From Cenococcum geophilum 1.58 (taxonomy: Eukaryota; Ascomycota; Dothideomycetes; Gloniales; Gloniaceae): 64,000 nt of DNA. Under the pieces are notes generated by a model. The model ran no database searches and was not told the origin of the DNA. It worked only from the letters and a program-made list of their open reading frames with translations. Shown here one piece after another: positions 35,660 through 49,219 of the stretch. Each line of letters starts with the position of its first letter. Position 1 is the first letter of the stretch. The position numbers and the translations under genes were made by a program. The stretch is from NCBI GenBank assembly GCA_001692895.1, contig KV748187.1:3093225-3157224 (forward strand), given 5' to 3'.

Positions 35660-38600
35660 ATAAAGATAATATATTAAAACCCTTTAAAATTTATATAGTA
35701 TAAGCTATACCCTTTTATTTGTTAGCAAGAAAACAAAACTATAAGATCTTTACTATAACACTAAAAGATATTAAAAAGGCGTTAGAACCAAAGTAATATA
35801 TTAACCCTTAACCTCTTATACCTAAAGAATATTATAATCTAATTAATACGTTTAAGAAATAATTTATAAACTAACTACCCCTATATTAAAATAAGTATAA
35901 TTTTAAGATAGAACTTAAACCTAGTATAACGCTAAAGTTTGGCCTATTATACGGTATATTACGAAGAGAGCTACTTATAATATAATAATACCTTAAAGAG
36001 CACCTGGAGAAAGGATTTATTTACCCTAGTTAATTACTATTTACCTTGCCTATACTATTCGTTAAGAAACCTAAAGAAGGCTTAAGGTTCTATATTAATT
36101 ATTAAGCCCTAAATATAAATATAATTTAAAACTAATATCTAATTCCTCTACTTTAAGAAACGCTTAACTACTTAGTAAAAGTATAATACTTTATAAAGCT
36201 TAATATAGTCGCTACTTTTAATTAAATCCGTATTCGTGAAGGAGATAAAAAGTATATGGCTTTCCGTATATAATAGGGACTTTTTAAATACCTAGTAATG
36301 CTATTTGGTATAAAGAACAGTCCTAGTATATTTTAGTAATATATTAATAATACACTTCGCGAATTCCTTAATATATTTATTACCGCGTATATTAATAATA
36401 TCTTAATCTATTTATCTTTACTTTTTAAGTATTAGAAGCACATCTAAATAGTCCTTAAACGCCTATAAAACTCGGGCTTATAATATAATATTAAGAAATA
36501 CAAGTTCTATACGTCCGAAGTTACGTACTTAGGCCTAATTATATCCTATAACGGAATTAAAATAAACCCTAAGAAAATTACTATAATTATAAACTAGGAA
36601 AGTCCTAGTAGTATATAAAATATTTAAAATTTTCTAGGATTCATAAATTTCTACTATTAATTTATTAATTACTTCTTAAAAATTGTTTAGCTATTAGTAA
36701 ACTTAATAAGAAAAAATATAAGATTTAAATAGACTACTAAATATAAATAAGCTTTTAATAACCTAAAATATTATTTTATAACTACTCTAATTCTTATCTA
36801 CTTTAATCTAAACCTTAAATATATTATTAAAATAGACTTATCTAATTATACACTAGGAGGGGTATTATCGCAGTATAATAAAAATAGCGAGCTGCGCCTA
36901 GTAGCCTTTCTCTCCTAAAAACTTACCCCTATTAAATTAAACTATAAGATATATAATAAGGAACTACTTATAATTATTAGATACTTTAAACAATAGCGCC
37001 TAAAACTTAAAGGATTATTATTCCTAATACGCGTATTAACGGACTATAAAAACCTATAGTACTTTATAACTATAAAGCAATTAATATAGCGCCAAATTCG
37101 TTAGGCCAAATACCTTTTATAATTTAACTTTAAGATTACGTACTAACCTAGCAAACTTAATTAGAAGCCTGACTTATTAATATAATAATTATAAAACTTA
37201 CCTATAAACGCCTCTAATAAACGGATTATAAATTAATTATAAATTCTACTGCCCCCTAAATACTTTAAGAAACTACACCCTATATTTCTAAATATAGAGC
37301 TTAATAGGAATAAATTGGAAATTAATAAGTGGGATATAGAAATTAATAAATTAATAAAGTATAAATATAAGAACAACCCCTAGATAGTAGATATAATAAA
37401 AGTAATTTAAATAGGGAAACGGTAATATAAGGATATTACTCTTACTAAATACAAAATCCGTAATAATCGGTTATACTATTAATAAAAGATAGTAGTCCCA
37501 AATTCTGAACCCTTATAATTTAAGATACTTAAATTTATATACAATTCCTCTATAGTAGGGCACCCTAGCTATATAAAAACCTATAAGATTATCTAATAAG
37601 TATATTACTAGCCTATAATGCATAACTATATATAAAAATACGTTTAAGTATATAGAATACGCGTATATAGGAAGACTTCTTATATAAAGAAGGAGTACTT
37701 TAACTATTACCAATTCTAATATAAAGATAGCGAGATATCTTAATTAACTTCGTAGTTAACCTACCTAATAGTAATAGGTTTATAAATATTATAGTAGTTG
37801 TTAACCGTCTTATAAAAATGCGATATATAATTTCTATAGACTTAATTAATATAATATTGGTAGCTAAATATTTTATTAAGTATGTCTTTAAGCTATATAA
37901 ACTTCCTAATTTAATAATATCCAACTACGGAAGCTAGTTTGTTTTAGACTTTTAGTAAGCCCTATATAAATAATTAAGTATATAAACACGACTCTTAACT
38001 ATATTTTATCCTAAGATAAATAGTTAAACTAAAATTGCGAATATAATTATAGAACAATACCTATAAATATACTACTCCTACCTGTAAGATAACTGGGAAA
38101 AGTGGCTACCTTTAGCTAAGTTTACTGCAAATAATATAAGAAATAAATTAATAGGCGTAACGCCGTTCTACGCAACCTACGAATAAAACCCTTAACTTAG
38201 ATTTAAACTATAACCTAAAATTAATATAATAGGACCTATAATTAAGAGGATTTAACTAATTAATATATATAACTTCGCTAATTAAATAAAGTAGTTAATG
38301 GAACTATTATAAAGTAAATTAGTATATACTTAAACGGTATAGAAATAGCATATAAATAAAGGATAAGCTCCTGTATAGGACTTTAAGGAAGGTAATATAG
38401 TTTACCTAAATATATAAAACCTAAAGACTTAATAACTCTTAAAGAAACTAGACTAAAAGTTTGCGGGCCTATACTAAATTAAGAAAAAACTAAGCCTATA
38501 CGCTTATAAGCTTAAACTACTAACTAAGATAAAAATATATCTAACGTTTTACATAAACTTACTATAACCCTTAAAAGGTAAACCTATCCCTTAACCCGCT

Positions 38601-39180
38601 GAAATTCGTCCATTCGGTATCGATAAGAACCAACCAATAGGATCAATGCAATCAAATCGTCGTGATTAGAAATACGAAGCCGTTGTAAAATCGGGCAGCG
38701 GCCACGGCTCTGGCGGTGGGTTTTTAGCGACCCAATTTAGTTAAACGTTGTATTGAGTCGGCTGAACAAGGTCTATATCATTGGAAGTACGATTGGAAGG
38801 TATGGCTGATGATATTGTATTGATTGAATCTATGTAGGGTATACGCGTACTTCTGATTCTGGTGTTCCGCACGGACCATATACTCGATGGACGCCAGCGG
38901 GTTAAGGGATAACTCGCAAAGTGCTACCGCTACCTTCTATAATTATTAATAATGGTAACGGTTTTTATTTTATTAACTTAATTAATAATATATAATAGAA
39001 AACATAATCTAAATAATTTAAACTTTTTATTAAGTAAAAAGAATATAAAATATAAACATAGAAAACATATAACCAGATTAAGGCCGACGCGCCATCCTTA
39101 GTAAAAGAATTCTATAAGGACTATCCTTCGCGGCCTACTCTAGCTAGATAGATATAATATAAAGGCAAATAACTACTACC
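35660..39180 (+). pseudogene. Element D pol (RT, RNase H, integrase, chromodomain remnant)
   Basis: Pre-RT linker (ITLKDIKKALEPKQYINP-like, near 35760), RT with ELKPSITLKFGLLYGILRRE (35910) and a catalytic region reading AYINNILIYL (near 36390; YLDD lost), RNase H (about 36700-37180), integrase (37500-38550) and, after the MITE, a tail ending DAPSLVKEFYKDYPSRPT (near 39090), which is the C-terminal helix pattern of retroelement chromodomains. Stops are TAA/TAG at Gln/Trp positions. Minus-strand open frames 37513-37924 are shadows of the integrase. Confidence 0.75.
38587..38909. mobile_element. 323-bp un-mutated MITE in element D
   Basis: Terminal inverted repeats TCCCTTAACCCGCTG with partly conserved extension GTCCAT. 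TA duplicated (38585-38586 and 38910-38911). CA and TG dinucleotides are frequent inside, in sharp contrast to the sequence on both sides. No coding capacity. Confidence 0.9.
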
Positions 39181-39269
39181 TAATATAAATATATAAAATA
39201 TAATAGCAGGAAGCTTAAAATACGTTATAACGTTTATAATATAATTATATAACACGTAAAATATTAAGG

Positions 39270-39292
39270 AACTTTAATTAGCAATTAAAGTT
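39270..39292. repeat. 3'-region palindrome in element D
   Basis: AACTTTAATTA, one base, CAATTAAAGTT (a mutated form of the B/F palindrome), followed by ATCTAATTAGTTAGAT. Confidence 0.8.
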
Positions 39293-39533
39293 ATCTAATT
39301 AGTTAGATCTGCCTTACTAAGACCTACTATAAAGATATTAGCTCTGCTTACCGCCTTAATTAAGCTAATAACAATTTTCTATACCGGGTATAAAAAATCC
39401 TAATTAGCTTACTTAACGATTAGAACTGGTAAAACCCTATACCGCTACCTAACGCGAAAACACGACACGCGATAAGTTATAAGTCTTAACTAAAATTAAA
39501 TTATTTAGACCTTTAGCTAAAAGGGGGGGGTAC

Positions 39534-39990
39534 TATAACGGGACTAGCCTAGTTATAGTAGGAATATCTTAGTAAAATACTTAATAGATAAATTCTAACG
39601 CTTTAACCAAATTCTGCTAGATTAATTAAATTCTACTAACGTCCGTCAAAAACCGAGTATATATATACGCACGCATTAACCACTAAGCTCCTAATTATTT
39701 AATTATATAATTCTCTTATTATTCCTTTCTCTTTTTTACGTAACATCTTGTTCTTAGCGAGAGCTATATACCCTTAGATTTAGATAGAATTTATATCATT
39801 CCTTTAAATCTTCCCCAAAGTCTCTTCACGCCCTTACACTCTCCCTTATAGTAAATCTTAGAATATAATTAGAGTTAATCTGTTATGCAACTACTCCACT
39901 AGTTATTATTATATTATTAATTTCTTATTTACCTATACACCTAGCCTATTAATAAGTCTACCGTAGTTCCTATTATAAGGCTTCGTTATA
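39534..39990 (+). repeat. 3' LTR of element D
   Basis: 457 bp, starting TATAACGGGACTAG (mutated TGTAACGG) and ending GGCTTCGTTATA. Its last ~145 bp match the family C LTR end; the rest differs. Confidence 0.8.
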
Positions 39991-41220
39991 GATAGGACTA
40001 GACCTATATTTCTAGAATTAAAACTAAAGTATATAATACTAACAAACCCTAAAAAGCTAATAATAGTACCTAAAGCTAGCTTATTTAAGAGAGCTATCTT
40101 TACCTAAGAGGAACCTAAGATCTAATTAGAATTAGAAATTAAAGATAATAATAACGTTATAAACATACGCGAGTAGATTTACGCCCTTGCAGCTAGCTAG
40201 AAAGCTAATTATTTTAAGGTAAGAAATATATAAGAGTCTCTATAAGAGATCCTAGAAAGCCTTACAGCCCTATAAAATAGCCTAGCCTTTTCTTTTTAAA
40301 GCCTTAGCTAATTTATTTACTCTACTAAATATAATATACTAGGGAGTACGGATACAATAATAAAGTAATTAAAGTCCGTTAGACTCCTTAACCCCTAACT
40401 ACTATTTAATAGAATAAACCCTATCTTTAAGAATTAGAGGATTTAAGTATAAGAAAAGCTCTGCGTTAACTATAACCATTTCCTTTTTAAAGAAGCTAAA
40501 ATGCTCTACCTCTTTAGTTAAACTACTAGGGACGCCTAATAGCACCTTTAAGCCAGGTTTAAGAATAAGTCCCCTATCTAATTTATGTCTATTAATAAGA
40601 TAATACGGTACTTAGCGGCTATTTATATTAACCTAAACAAAGTATAGGATACCTAGTATAATTATAATCGCCTAATAATAAAACTAAACTAACTCTTTAC
40701 TAAATTTTAGACTTAATTCCTATATCTTATAGAAGAGGGCTAGGTCCCCCTTAAAAACCACTAATTAGACCTATATAATAAGCTAATAATCTAGCTATAA
40801 AAGAAGATTGCTATAACCTTAGATAGCCTACTAACCTATAATAGACTCGCAACTTATTGCCTATTATTAGACTTAAAACTAAAGTAGATTAACACCTACT
40901 CTAATTAGCAGAAGTAACTCTATAGCAATTAAAACTTATTAGCTATACTTATAGGAGCTAGAGTAGGAAGATAAGCTATAACTACTTTTATACTAAAGGC
41001 GGTTATATTTACGTACTGGCGAGCCTTACCCGACTAGCTGCATATAATACCCCTAACTAGTACTTATCGCAATACCCTAATTAACCCTGCCTTAGCTATG
41101 TGCTATAACTGCAATAAGAAGGGTTATTTTACCTTATTATGCCTAGAGCTAAAGAATATAGGCAATATTAAGGAAATGGAGGAAGGAGAAGCGTCTGGTA
41201 AGTTGGGAAAGGAAGAACCC
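39991..41220 (+). pseudogene. Element E gag
   Basis: A long plus frame, broken by TAA/TAG, ends with a zinc knuckle near 41102, CYNCNKKGYFTLLC. The His of the CX2CX4HX4C motif is replaced by Tyr, as a C-to-T change in CAC would do. The frame starts directly after the neighbouring LTR, so the true start is not fixed. Confidence 0.7.
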
Positions 41221-44200
41221 TAAAAAAAAACCCCCCCCTAGGGTACTCTATTAATCTTAAAGAGATTAATTTAAGTTAGTTAATAGGTGGAAAATACTTT
41301 ATAGTTCTATATATAGTATTTTAAAATGGATATAGAGTTAATATAACCGCCCTTATTAACGCTAGAGCAAATAGCTTTACCTTTATAAATACTACCTATA
41401 TAATTAATGTTGCTAAGTTTTTAAATATAAAAGCTACCCTACTAAAGAAGCCTATTTAGGTAAAAGGCTATAACGGCTAAGTAGGTTAACCGGTTACCCA
41501 CGTCTTAAAATTGTATATTTCTCTTAATAGATAACGCTAATATAGTATCCCGTTTTATATCCTAGACTTAGGGTCCTATAATATAATCCTTAGCCGAAAA
41601 TAGATGTCTTATTTTAATATTTGGCTAAATATACGGTAAAGATAGTTTATCTAGCCGGAGGATAGACTAAAGATACTCTCCTTTATTAGAGAAATCCGAA
41701 CTAACTATAAAATACTAGCTATAAAGGCTAATCCTACCTACTAGTAAAATATTTAGGCCTGTAACCTAGCCTTTACCTAAAAAAACGTACGCCGCGAAGC
41801 TAGAAAGAACTCTATACTAATATAGATACTCTCCTAAAGCGCTATAGATAGTAATATAAATGACGTTTAAATTACGTAGACTTAACCGGTATAGAAAAGA
41901 ACGTATTAATAGGATATAAGGGATAACCTCTAAAAGATATAATAGGAGCTAAAAGAAGTAATAATAACGCTAGTACCCTAGAAGTCCCTAAAGCTATATA
42001 CGCCCCTATTATTATATAACCCCCCTACTATAGATATTACCGTAATTAGTACTATAACGTTTTACTTTAATATATACCAGAAGGATAATAAGGTTTTTAT
42101 AATAAGCCTATATAAGATTAACCAAATTATTAATAATAGGGAGGAAGAGCTAGCTAAGGAAACCGATGAGGAACTAGTTAAACGCCTTCTCCTTATTATT
42201 TATATAAATTATAAGGATATATTCTTTAAGGTAGCTTTAGATAAATTACCCCCTTACTAGATATATAATTATAAGATTTAATTAGAAGCTAATAACTCGC
42301 TAGGTTATAGCCCCCTTTACTAATAATTAATAGATAAGCTAAAAGTAATAAAGTAGTACCTAATTAATAACCTAGGTAAAGGGTTTATGGGGCTAGGTTA
42401 AGCCCCTTTTACTTTTTTTATTCTATTTGTGACGAAGCCTAATAAGGGCTTTTACTTTTGTATTAACTATTAGAAACTAAATACTATTACTTAAAAAGAT
42501 TAGTATCCTATTTCTTTAATTAATAAAACCCTTATACGTTTAAGCCGGGTAAAGATCTTTACTAAACTTAATATTTATTAAGCTTTTTACTAAATTAGGA
42601 TAAACCCCACATTTAAAGATTTAACAACGTTTTATATCTATTATAGTTTCTATAAATATAAAGTTTTTTCTTTTAGACTAATAAACGGACTAACTATGTA
42701 CTAAAAGTATATAAATAACGTTCTTTTTAATTACTTAGACGAATTCTATATAGTATACTTAGATAATAAACTTAAGTATTAAGTTTATATTAAGAAGGTC
42801 CTAGAGAAACTACGGAACGCGGGCTTATAAGTTAATATTAAGAAATATAAGTTTAGGGTAAAACGTATAAAGTACCTTAGGTTTATTATAACTATAAAAG
42901 GAATTAAGGTTAATATTAAGAATATAGAGGTAATCCGTAACTAGAAGCCCCCTTATATAGTAAAAGGAATCTAGTTCTTTCTTAGCTTTTATAACTTCTA
43001 CTACTAGTTTATCTATAACTATAGAATTATAGTAAAACCTCTTATATAACTAACTAGGAAAGATATACCTTTTATCTTTAATAATAACTATATAGAAGCC
43101 TTTAAAGAGATAAAAGATTAGCTTATCTTCTCTTTAATTCTTTATTACTATAACCTAGACCTTAAATTAATGCTAGAAATAAACGCTTTTAATAAAGTTA
43201 TAGCGGGAATTTTATTGCAGTTATATCTAGACAGTAAATAGTACCCTATTGCCTTTTTCTTATAAATAATAGACCTAGCTAAGTGTAACTATAAAGTATA
43301 TAATAAAGAAATGCTAGCTATTATTTAATTACTATTCTAATAGCGCGTAAAGCTTAAAGGTATAAACTCCTAGATTAAGATATATATAGATTATAAAGCC
43401 CTAGAGTACTCTATAACTATAAAGCAGCTTACTAAATATTAAGCTTATTAAGCTAAAATATTCTTCTAATTCTTTTTTACGATTATATATTGTTCTAGTA
43501 AGTAAAACTTTATGGCTAATATATTAACCTAAAGGGAATAAGATATAGGAACCTAGAATAAGCTAAAGGCCTAATACTAGATACGCGCCCTCCTCTATTC
43601 TAGATAGCTTAACCTATAGATTTTTAAGGAGCTAGACTCTAAGTAGAATAATTTAGCACCTATAAAAAAGTCTTAAATAAACTAATAGGGCTAATTAATT
43701 GCATTTTAACTGCGAACCGTACGGCTAACTCCCTAAAGGCCCTCCGCGACTAAACTATAAAAGGTAACCCTAATTTAGAAATAGAAGAAGGACTACTTCT
43801 ATATTAAGAATAACTTATAGTTTTAGATATTAATAACTTATAGACAGAGCTAATCCGTAAAGCCTACTATTAAGTCTTAATAGTATACCTTAGCTAAGAT
43901 AAGACCTACTAACTACTAACGCCCCGTTACTACTGGCGAGGACTTTTATTAGATATGGATTAATTTATAAGAAACTGCTACGCCTATAGGCGTGTAGATA
44001 CCCCTAGGGATTGCACCCCTAGGTAGCTATAACTGCTACTAGTTCCAAAACGCCTGTGGCAATATATTATAATAGACTTTAAGTTGTTTTTAAAGGATGC
44101 CTACGGCCAAGATGCGGCCTTTATAGTAATTAACCAATTATATAAGTAATCCGTCTCCCTCCCTTATTTTAAGACTATAACTATAAAGGATATGGCCCGC

Positions 44201-44414
44201 CTCTATGTTAATAATATTTATTAGTTCTACGGCGCCCCTAAATTAATTATCTTTAACCGTAATCTCTAGTTTATATTAAATTTCTAAAATGAACTTTACT
44301 ATATCCTTAGGATTAAGATTAAGCTCTCTATTATATTTTACCCTTAGACTAATAGCTAAACTAAGATTATAAACTAGTACCTTAACTAGCGACTACGTCC
44401 CTTTATAGACTACT
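41221..44414 (+). pseudogene. Element E pol, first part
   Basis: Protease region (about 41330-41620), RT (about 42230-43000; catalytic region VYLDNKLKY near 42760, YLDD reduced to YLDN), RNase H (43080-43560) and integrase (43700-44414). The frame breaks off inside integrase at the CTACT target site and resumes at 60135. TAA/TAG dominate. Confidence 0.75.
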
Positions 44415-44601
44415 TGTTACGGCACTAACCTAACGTATACTATTTTATACTATCTCGTACTGTTTCCTACTGTTAGCTAGACCACTACTAGTACCTTAGC
44501 GGCCGGCCCTACTATTTATATACAATACCCCCTTTCTACCTTCTTCTCCTCTTTATACTACAACGTAGTTATTTAGTTTACTTTATTGCAGTACTGTAAC
44601 A
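44415..44601 (+). repeat. 5' LTR of element F
   Basis: 187 bp and nearly the same as 59943-60129. Confidence 0.9.
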
Positions 44602-44799
44602 GTTTGTAGTATCTCTAATTACACCCTATCGCGATCTTTATTTTTCCCAGTATAATCGCGACCTGGCGCGATTAACAATACTATACTATAGTTTTAGACA
44701 ATCTTAGCATAGTCTTAGTATAGCCTTAGTACAGTTTTAGCAATCTTAGTATTATAGTTAGCCTTATAGATTCCGATTGCCTTACCCAGATCTTCTAAA

Positions 44800-46100
44800 A
44801 TGGGCGACTATAATATAGACAACGTCCCGCTAACGAACCCTCGCAAAGCGCTCGCCCGCCTCCTTAATACCTCCTATACTAATATTACCTAAGTAATTAG
44901 GAACGGTCCTAAATACCTAAAGGACCTTAATATGGCAGGAACCTTTTAGTAACTCTCTATATATACAGCCTTCTTAACTAGTATTAAGAGCGGCCTTTAA
45001 GCCGTCTATAGTAAAGGCTAAACTGTAAAGTCTTAACTTAAAAAAGCTTAATACAGAATTAACTCCCTTAAGACACTTAAACTATATATTAAATAATACG
45101 AATAGTAAGCCCTTATATATACCAAGACTATATAAAACCTAAGCTTTTAGATTACTATATTTACTAAAACTATTACCAATAAGAACCCTACTACTAGCTC
45201 CCCTCTTTTAACTAAGCCCTATAGAAAAAAGTATAAAGTAAAAAATCCAACCCTATTTAATAGTAAGGGATCACTAATTAAAAAGTAAGAAAATTTTAAA
45301 ATATAGGAAATAAAAATCTAAGGCGTTTTCTGGAGGGATGTAAAGTGCTTTAAGACCCTAATAGACGAAATCCTCTATATATTAGATATGCTAATAAATA
45401 AGGCTTATAACTATATTAAATATAGCCTTAATACGCTATGTATATACCTAAATATAACCTAAGCGGCTAAAAATAAGTTAAGACCGAGAAATAAAAAGTG
45501 GATTTGCTTAAGAAGAATATTTCCTCTAAAATAAAGGACCTAGCCTTTACCCTTAGCTATAAAATCGGTAATACTAACTATAAAGGCTAGAGTAAGTAGA
45601 TGGATGTGTTCGCTTATAACCTATAAAACTATACCCACTATACTAAGTTAAATACCGCTAGCGGCTATTAACTTATATTACTATAAAATAACCTAATAGA
45701 CCTAGACGCCGTTAAGTTTAGTAGCGGTAGTAATAGCCTCCCTAATAACGTCTAAAGATATTATATAAATAACAGACTTTATATAGCGTGTAGTTAACCT
45801 AGCTATTAAAAAGATGCTTATAACCCCTAGCAAAACCTAAATCCCCTTTTAATACTACCGCGCTAACCCCCCCTAGCCGCGGCGGATTCTTTAATAGAGG
45901 GGATAGTAATTAAGGCAGTAACCGCGGACGAGGATATAGGTTTAGATACAGAAACCTACCCCTGTAATTCCCTTCCCTAATATAACCCTAGCTAATAGTC
46001 CTATACGCAAATTATAGATAAGTACTCTATATTACTACTAACTGTAAGACCGGCTATATTATCGGCGAAGTACCCCTTAGCATATATATACCGTTAGAGA
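44800..46100 (+). pseudogene. Element F gag
   Basis: ATG at 44800 (ATGGGCGACTATAATATAG) begins a frame with many TAA/TAG that runs about 1.3 kb. Near 46040 the frame reads CYYCKTGYIIGEVP-like sequence, a likely remnant of a zinc knuckle. The assignment rests on position between leader and protease. Confidence 0.55.
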
Positions 46101-46329
46101 CTAATATGTTAGGATATACTAGCTAAGATTATAGCTACTAGCCAAGCCCTATAATGTAGCCATTAAAAGGCTAACCCTTAGACTAAGTTGTATTTAAGGG
46201 TTAAAACTATATAGGGAGGAGGATAAAAGGATTAAATCTATACTACTAGATTAGTCAGACCTTATTTTAAGCTAGCTGCTATTTAATCTTAAAACAGTAA
46301 ATAATAATAAAAATTTCATCCTTATTTAG

Positions 46330-49004
46330 ACTTACCTCTCCTTACTATATAACCTACTTCTAGAAGTTCTTATTAAAACAGTAAGCCTTATTAATAGTAG
46401 TAGTATAGCACTAGCGTTTATAGACAAAGACTCGCTTATAAAGAAGCACAATATTATAATAAAAAAACTCCTAGTTCTAAAACTACTCTACCTTACTAAC
46501 GGACTTTAATCCAGCTTTATTACCTATTACTTTATAGCAAAAATAATAATCGGCCACTATATAGAATTTATACTTTTCTACGTTATAAAATTATCACCCT
46601 TAATATTAGTAATTCTTAGAATGCCTTAGCTTAAAAAGCACAACCTAAGTATAAACTTCCCCATTTTAGGGCTTAAGTTTAACTCTAATTACTATGCCTA
46701 TAACTATCTCTTATAGTATATCCCTAATTATAACCGAGTAGTACTATACAGACGTATTATACGGCCAACGCTTAGATACTATTAGCTAATAGTAAAAGAG
46801 GTACCTAATACTAGTAAGCTAATATATACAGTAAACAAAACAGAGATTCTAGAAGACTAGACCACCGCTTTACCTCTAAAAAATACTACCCTGCCCCTAA
46901 GAATATAAACACCGCCAGAACTATAAGTCCCCTATATATACCCGCTTAACCTAAGCCAGCTAATAAGATACCTAACTTTAAGTCATTTACTATACGCATA
47001 TATAACTATACGTATAATAGCTAAAGGTATTATAGCTAAGACTAAAACTAGAGCAATTAAAACCTCCCCCTTATAACGCCTAACCTTATATCTATCTCCC
47101 GCGTATATTATATAGGGCCGCCGCCGCGTTTCCGCCCCCTAGGGCCGACTAAGCCGCGCTAGCCTAGCTATAGCACTAGAGAACTAAATACGCCCTAAAC
47201 TAGACGACATTAGATATACTTATGCCGTTAATTTTACCTAGTTCTATAAATAAAAAGGCGTAAAGGTAATAAGGATTTATATAGCGGAGCTAGTAGAACT
47301 AGTTAAATAAAAAGAACACTAATAGCTGCTTAAAGAGCTGCTTATAGGCCTAATAGAAGTACTAAACCTATTAGAAAAGTCTTTCTGCCGGCTAGTAGAG
47401 GGNGACTATATAATAAAAGAAGCCTATAAAGCGCTACCCCCTTATTTTTATAATTTCCTTAAGATAAACCTAAAAACTAAGCCTAAGTCTCTACGCCGGA
47501 AGATAGTTAATACTAATATTAAAAAATTCCTAAAAGGTAAACCAGGATTAACCTATAAAGATATTTTATAACGCTTACTAAAGGAGTTCCGCAAATATAT
47601 TAAGCACTTTTTCCCTAAAAATATAGATAAGCTACCTCCTTACTAACTATAGGACCATAAAATTAAGATTATCCCCAGAAACTAGGCCCTATACTATAAA
47701 AACAGACCACTCTTACCTACTAAACTTAGGTGTGTAAAAAGTAAATTAATAAGATGCTAGATAAGGGTTTTATCTATAAATCAACCTTATTAGCTACTGT
47801 ATTACTCCTCCTTGCTACTAAGCCTAGTGGCAGTATATAAATCTACTATAACTACTAAGGCCTAAATATAGTCACTATTAAGAATTAGTACCCACTGCTA
47901 CTAATCTATAAGATACTTAACGCACTTTATAGTGCTAAGTACTTTACTAAACTTAATATAATTGCTATGTTTAACTAAATCTAAATTACAGAGGGCTATA
48001 AGTGGCTTATAGTATTTATTACCCAGTTCAGACTCTATAAGATGCTAGTTATACTATTTAGCCTCTATAATATACCCATTACATTCCAGAACTATATTAA
48101 TTATATCTTATATAACGCCCTTAATAACTACTGCACTACCTACCTTAACGATATTCTTATCTTTTCTAAAACACGTACTAAATATACTAAGTATATAAAT
48201 AAAGTTATCCAAAGACTCGGTAATGCTAGACTTTAAATTAATATTAATAAGTCTAAGTTCTACTCTACTAAAACGAAATACCTTAGCTTAATTATTTTAA
48301 CTAATAGCATAACTATAGACCTTAAGAAGGTATAGGCCTTATAGAAATAAAAGGACCTAACATTAATTAAAGAACTATAATAATTTCTTAGCTTTGCGAA
48401 CTTCTACTAATAATTTATCTAAGGGTACTCTACCGTCGCTACACCTATAATAAAACTCCTAAAAAAGGATATCGGATAGCTATGGGGGCTAAAATAAGCC
48501 AAATTGTTTAAGGCCCTTAAGGGAGCCTTTACCTCAGCACTAGTACTAGCATACTATAACTATACAAAGAAGACAGTGGTAGAGATAGACGTATTAAATT
48601 AGGCTTCTAGCGGAGTCCTTTCCTAGTATAACAATAATAGTAAATTAAGACCAGTTGTATTCTTCTCCGTAAAGCACTCTATGCTAAAGTATAACTATAA
48701 GATCTATAATAAAGAACTCTTAGCTATTATTAAGGCTTTAGAGAAATAGTATCCTAAGCTATAAGGGACTAAGGAGCCGTTTAAAATTATTACCGACTAT
48801 AAGAACCTATAGATATTTATAACTACTAAGTAGCTAAATTAACGCTAAGTCCGGTAGGCAGAGTTCCTTTTATAGTTTAACTTTATAATTATATATAGAC
48901 CTAGTAATAAAGCTATGCTCCCTAACGCCCTAAGCTAGCTACTAAAAATAAGGCCTAAGGACGCCAATAATAAACGCCTCCGTTACTAAGCCCAAGTCGT
49001 TATA
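46330..49004 (+). pseudogene. Element F protease, RT and RNase H
   Basis: A protease-like stretch near 46410 (ALAFIDKDSLIKKHNI) precedes the RT. The RT has an open segment at 48042-48236 containing TTYLNDILIFSKT, so the catalytic YLDD reads YLND. RNase H follows (about 48500-48900). The frame is cut at 49004 by element G. One N lies at 47403. Confidence 0.75.
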
Positions 49005-49219
49005 TATAAGGGATATTATTGCGGACACCTTGGGTTGCCCTTAGGACAACCCCTGGACGCCCCTCAGATGGTCGCCGGTTACGTGCCGAAGGCACATACC
49101 CGTAGTATATAGTCTCCACGATCCCAGAGGCCTTACCTCCTTAAGGATTTATCTCTCTTACTAATCTATTCTGTTCCAATCGTGTCCTTATAGCCCCCTG
49201 TCTACAAGATCCCCTTATA
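49005..49219 (+). repeat. 5' LTR of element G
   Basis: 215 bp; contains the near-inverted GGGTTGCCCTTAGGACAACCC, which can form a hairpin. It is closely matched by 57703-57917. Confidence 0.9.

Larger units (their letters stand above)
35636..39990 (+). mobile_element. Ty3/gypsy chromovirus D, 5' truncated
   Basis: Starts in the protease-RT linker of pol, so gag and the 5' LTR are missing. It ends with a polypurine tract (AAAAGGGGGGGG, 39520-39530) and a 457-bp LTR. It contains the 323-bp MITE. It is heavily RIP-mutated. Confidence 0.8.

Noticed and set aside
37513-37924. Minus-strand open frames in element D
   Set aside because: They are antisense shadows of the integrase region, which reads on the plus strand with family motifs.
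39534-39990. This LTR as the 5' LTR of element E
   Set aside because: It directly follows the polypurine tract of D, and the E 3' LTR at 60976-61322 is a different sequence.
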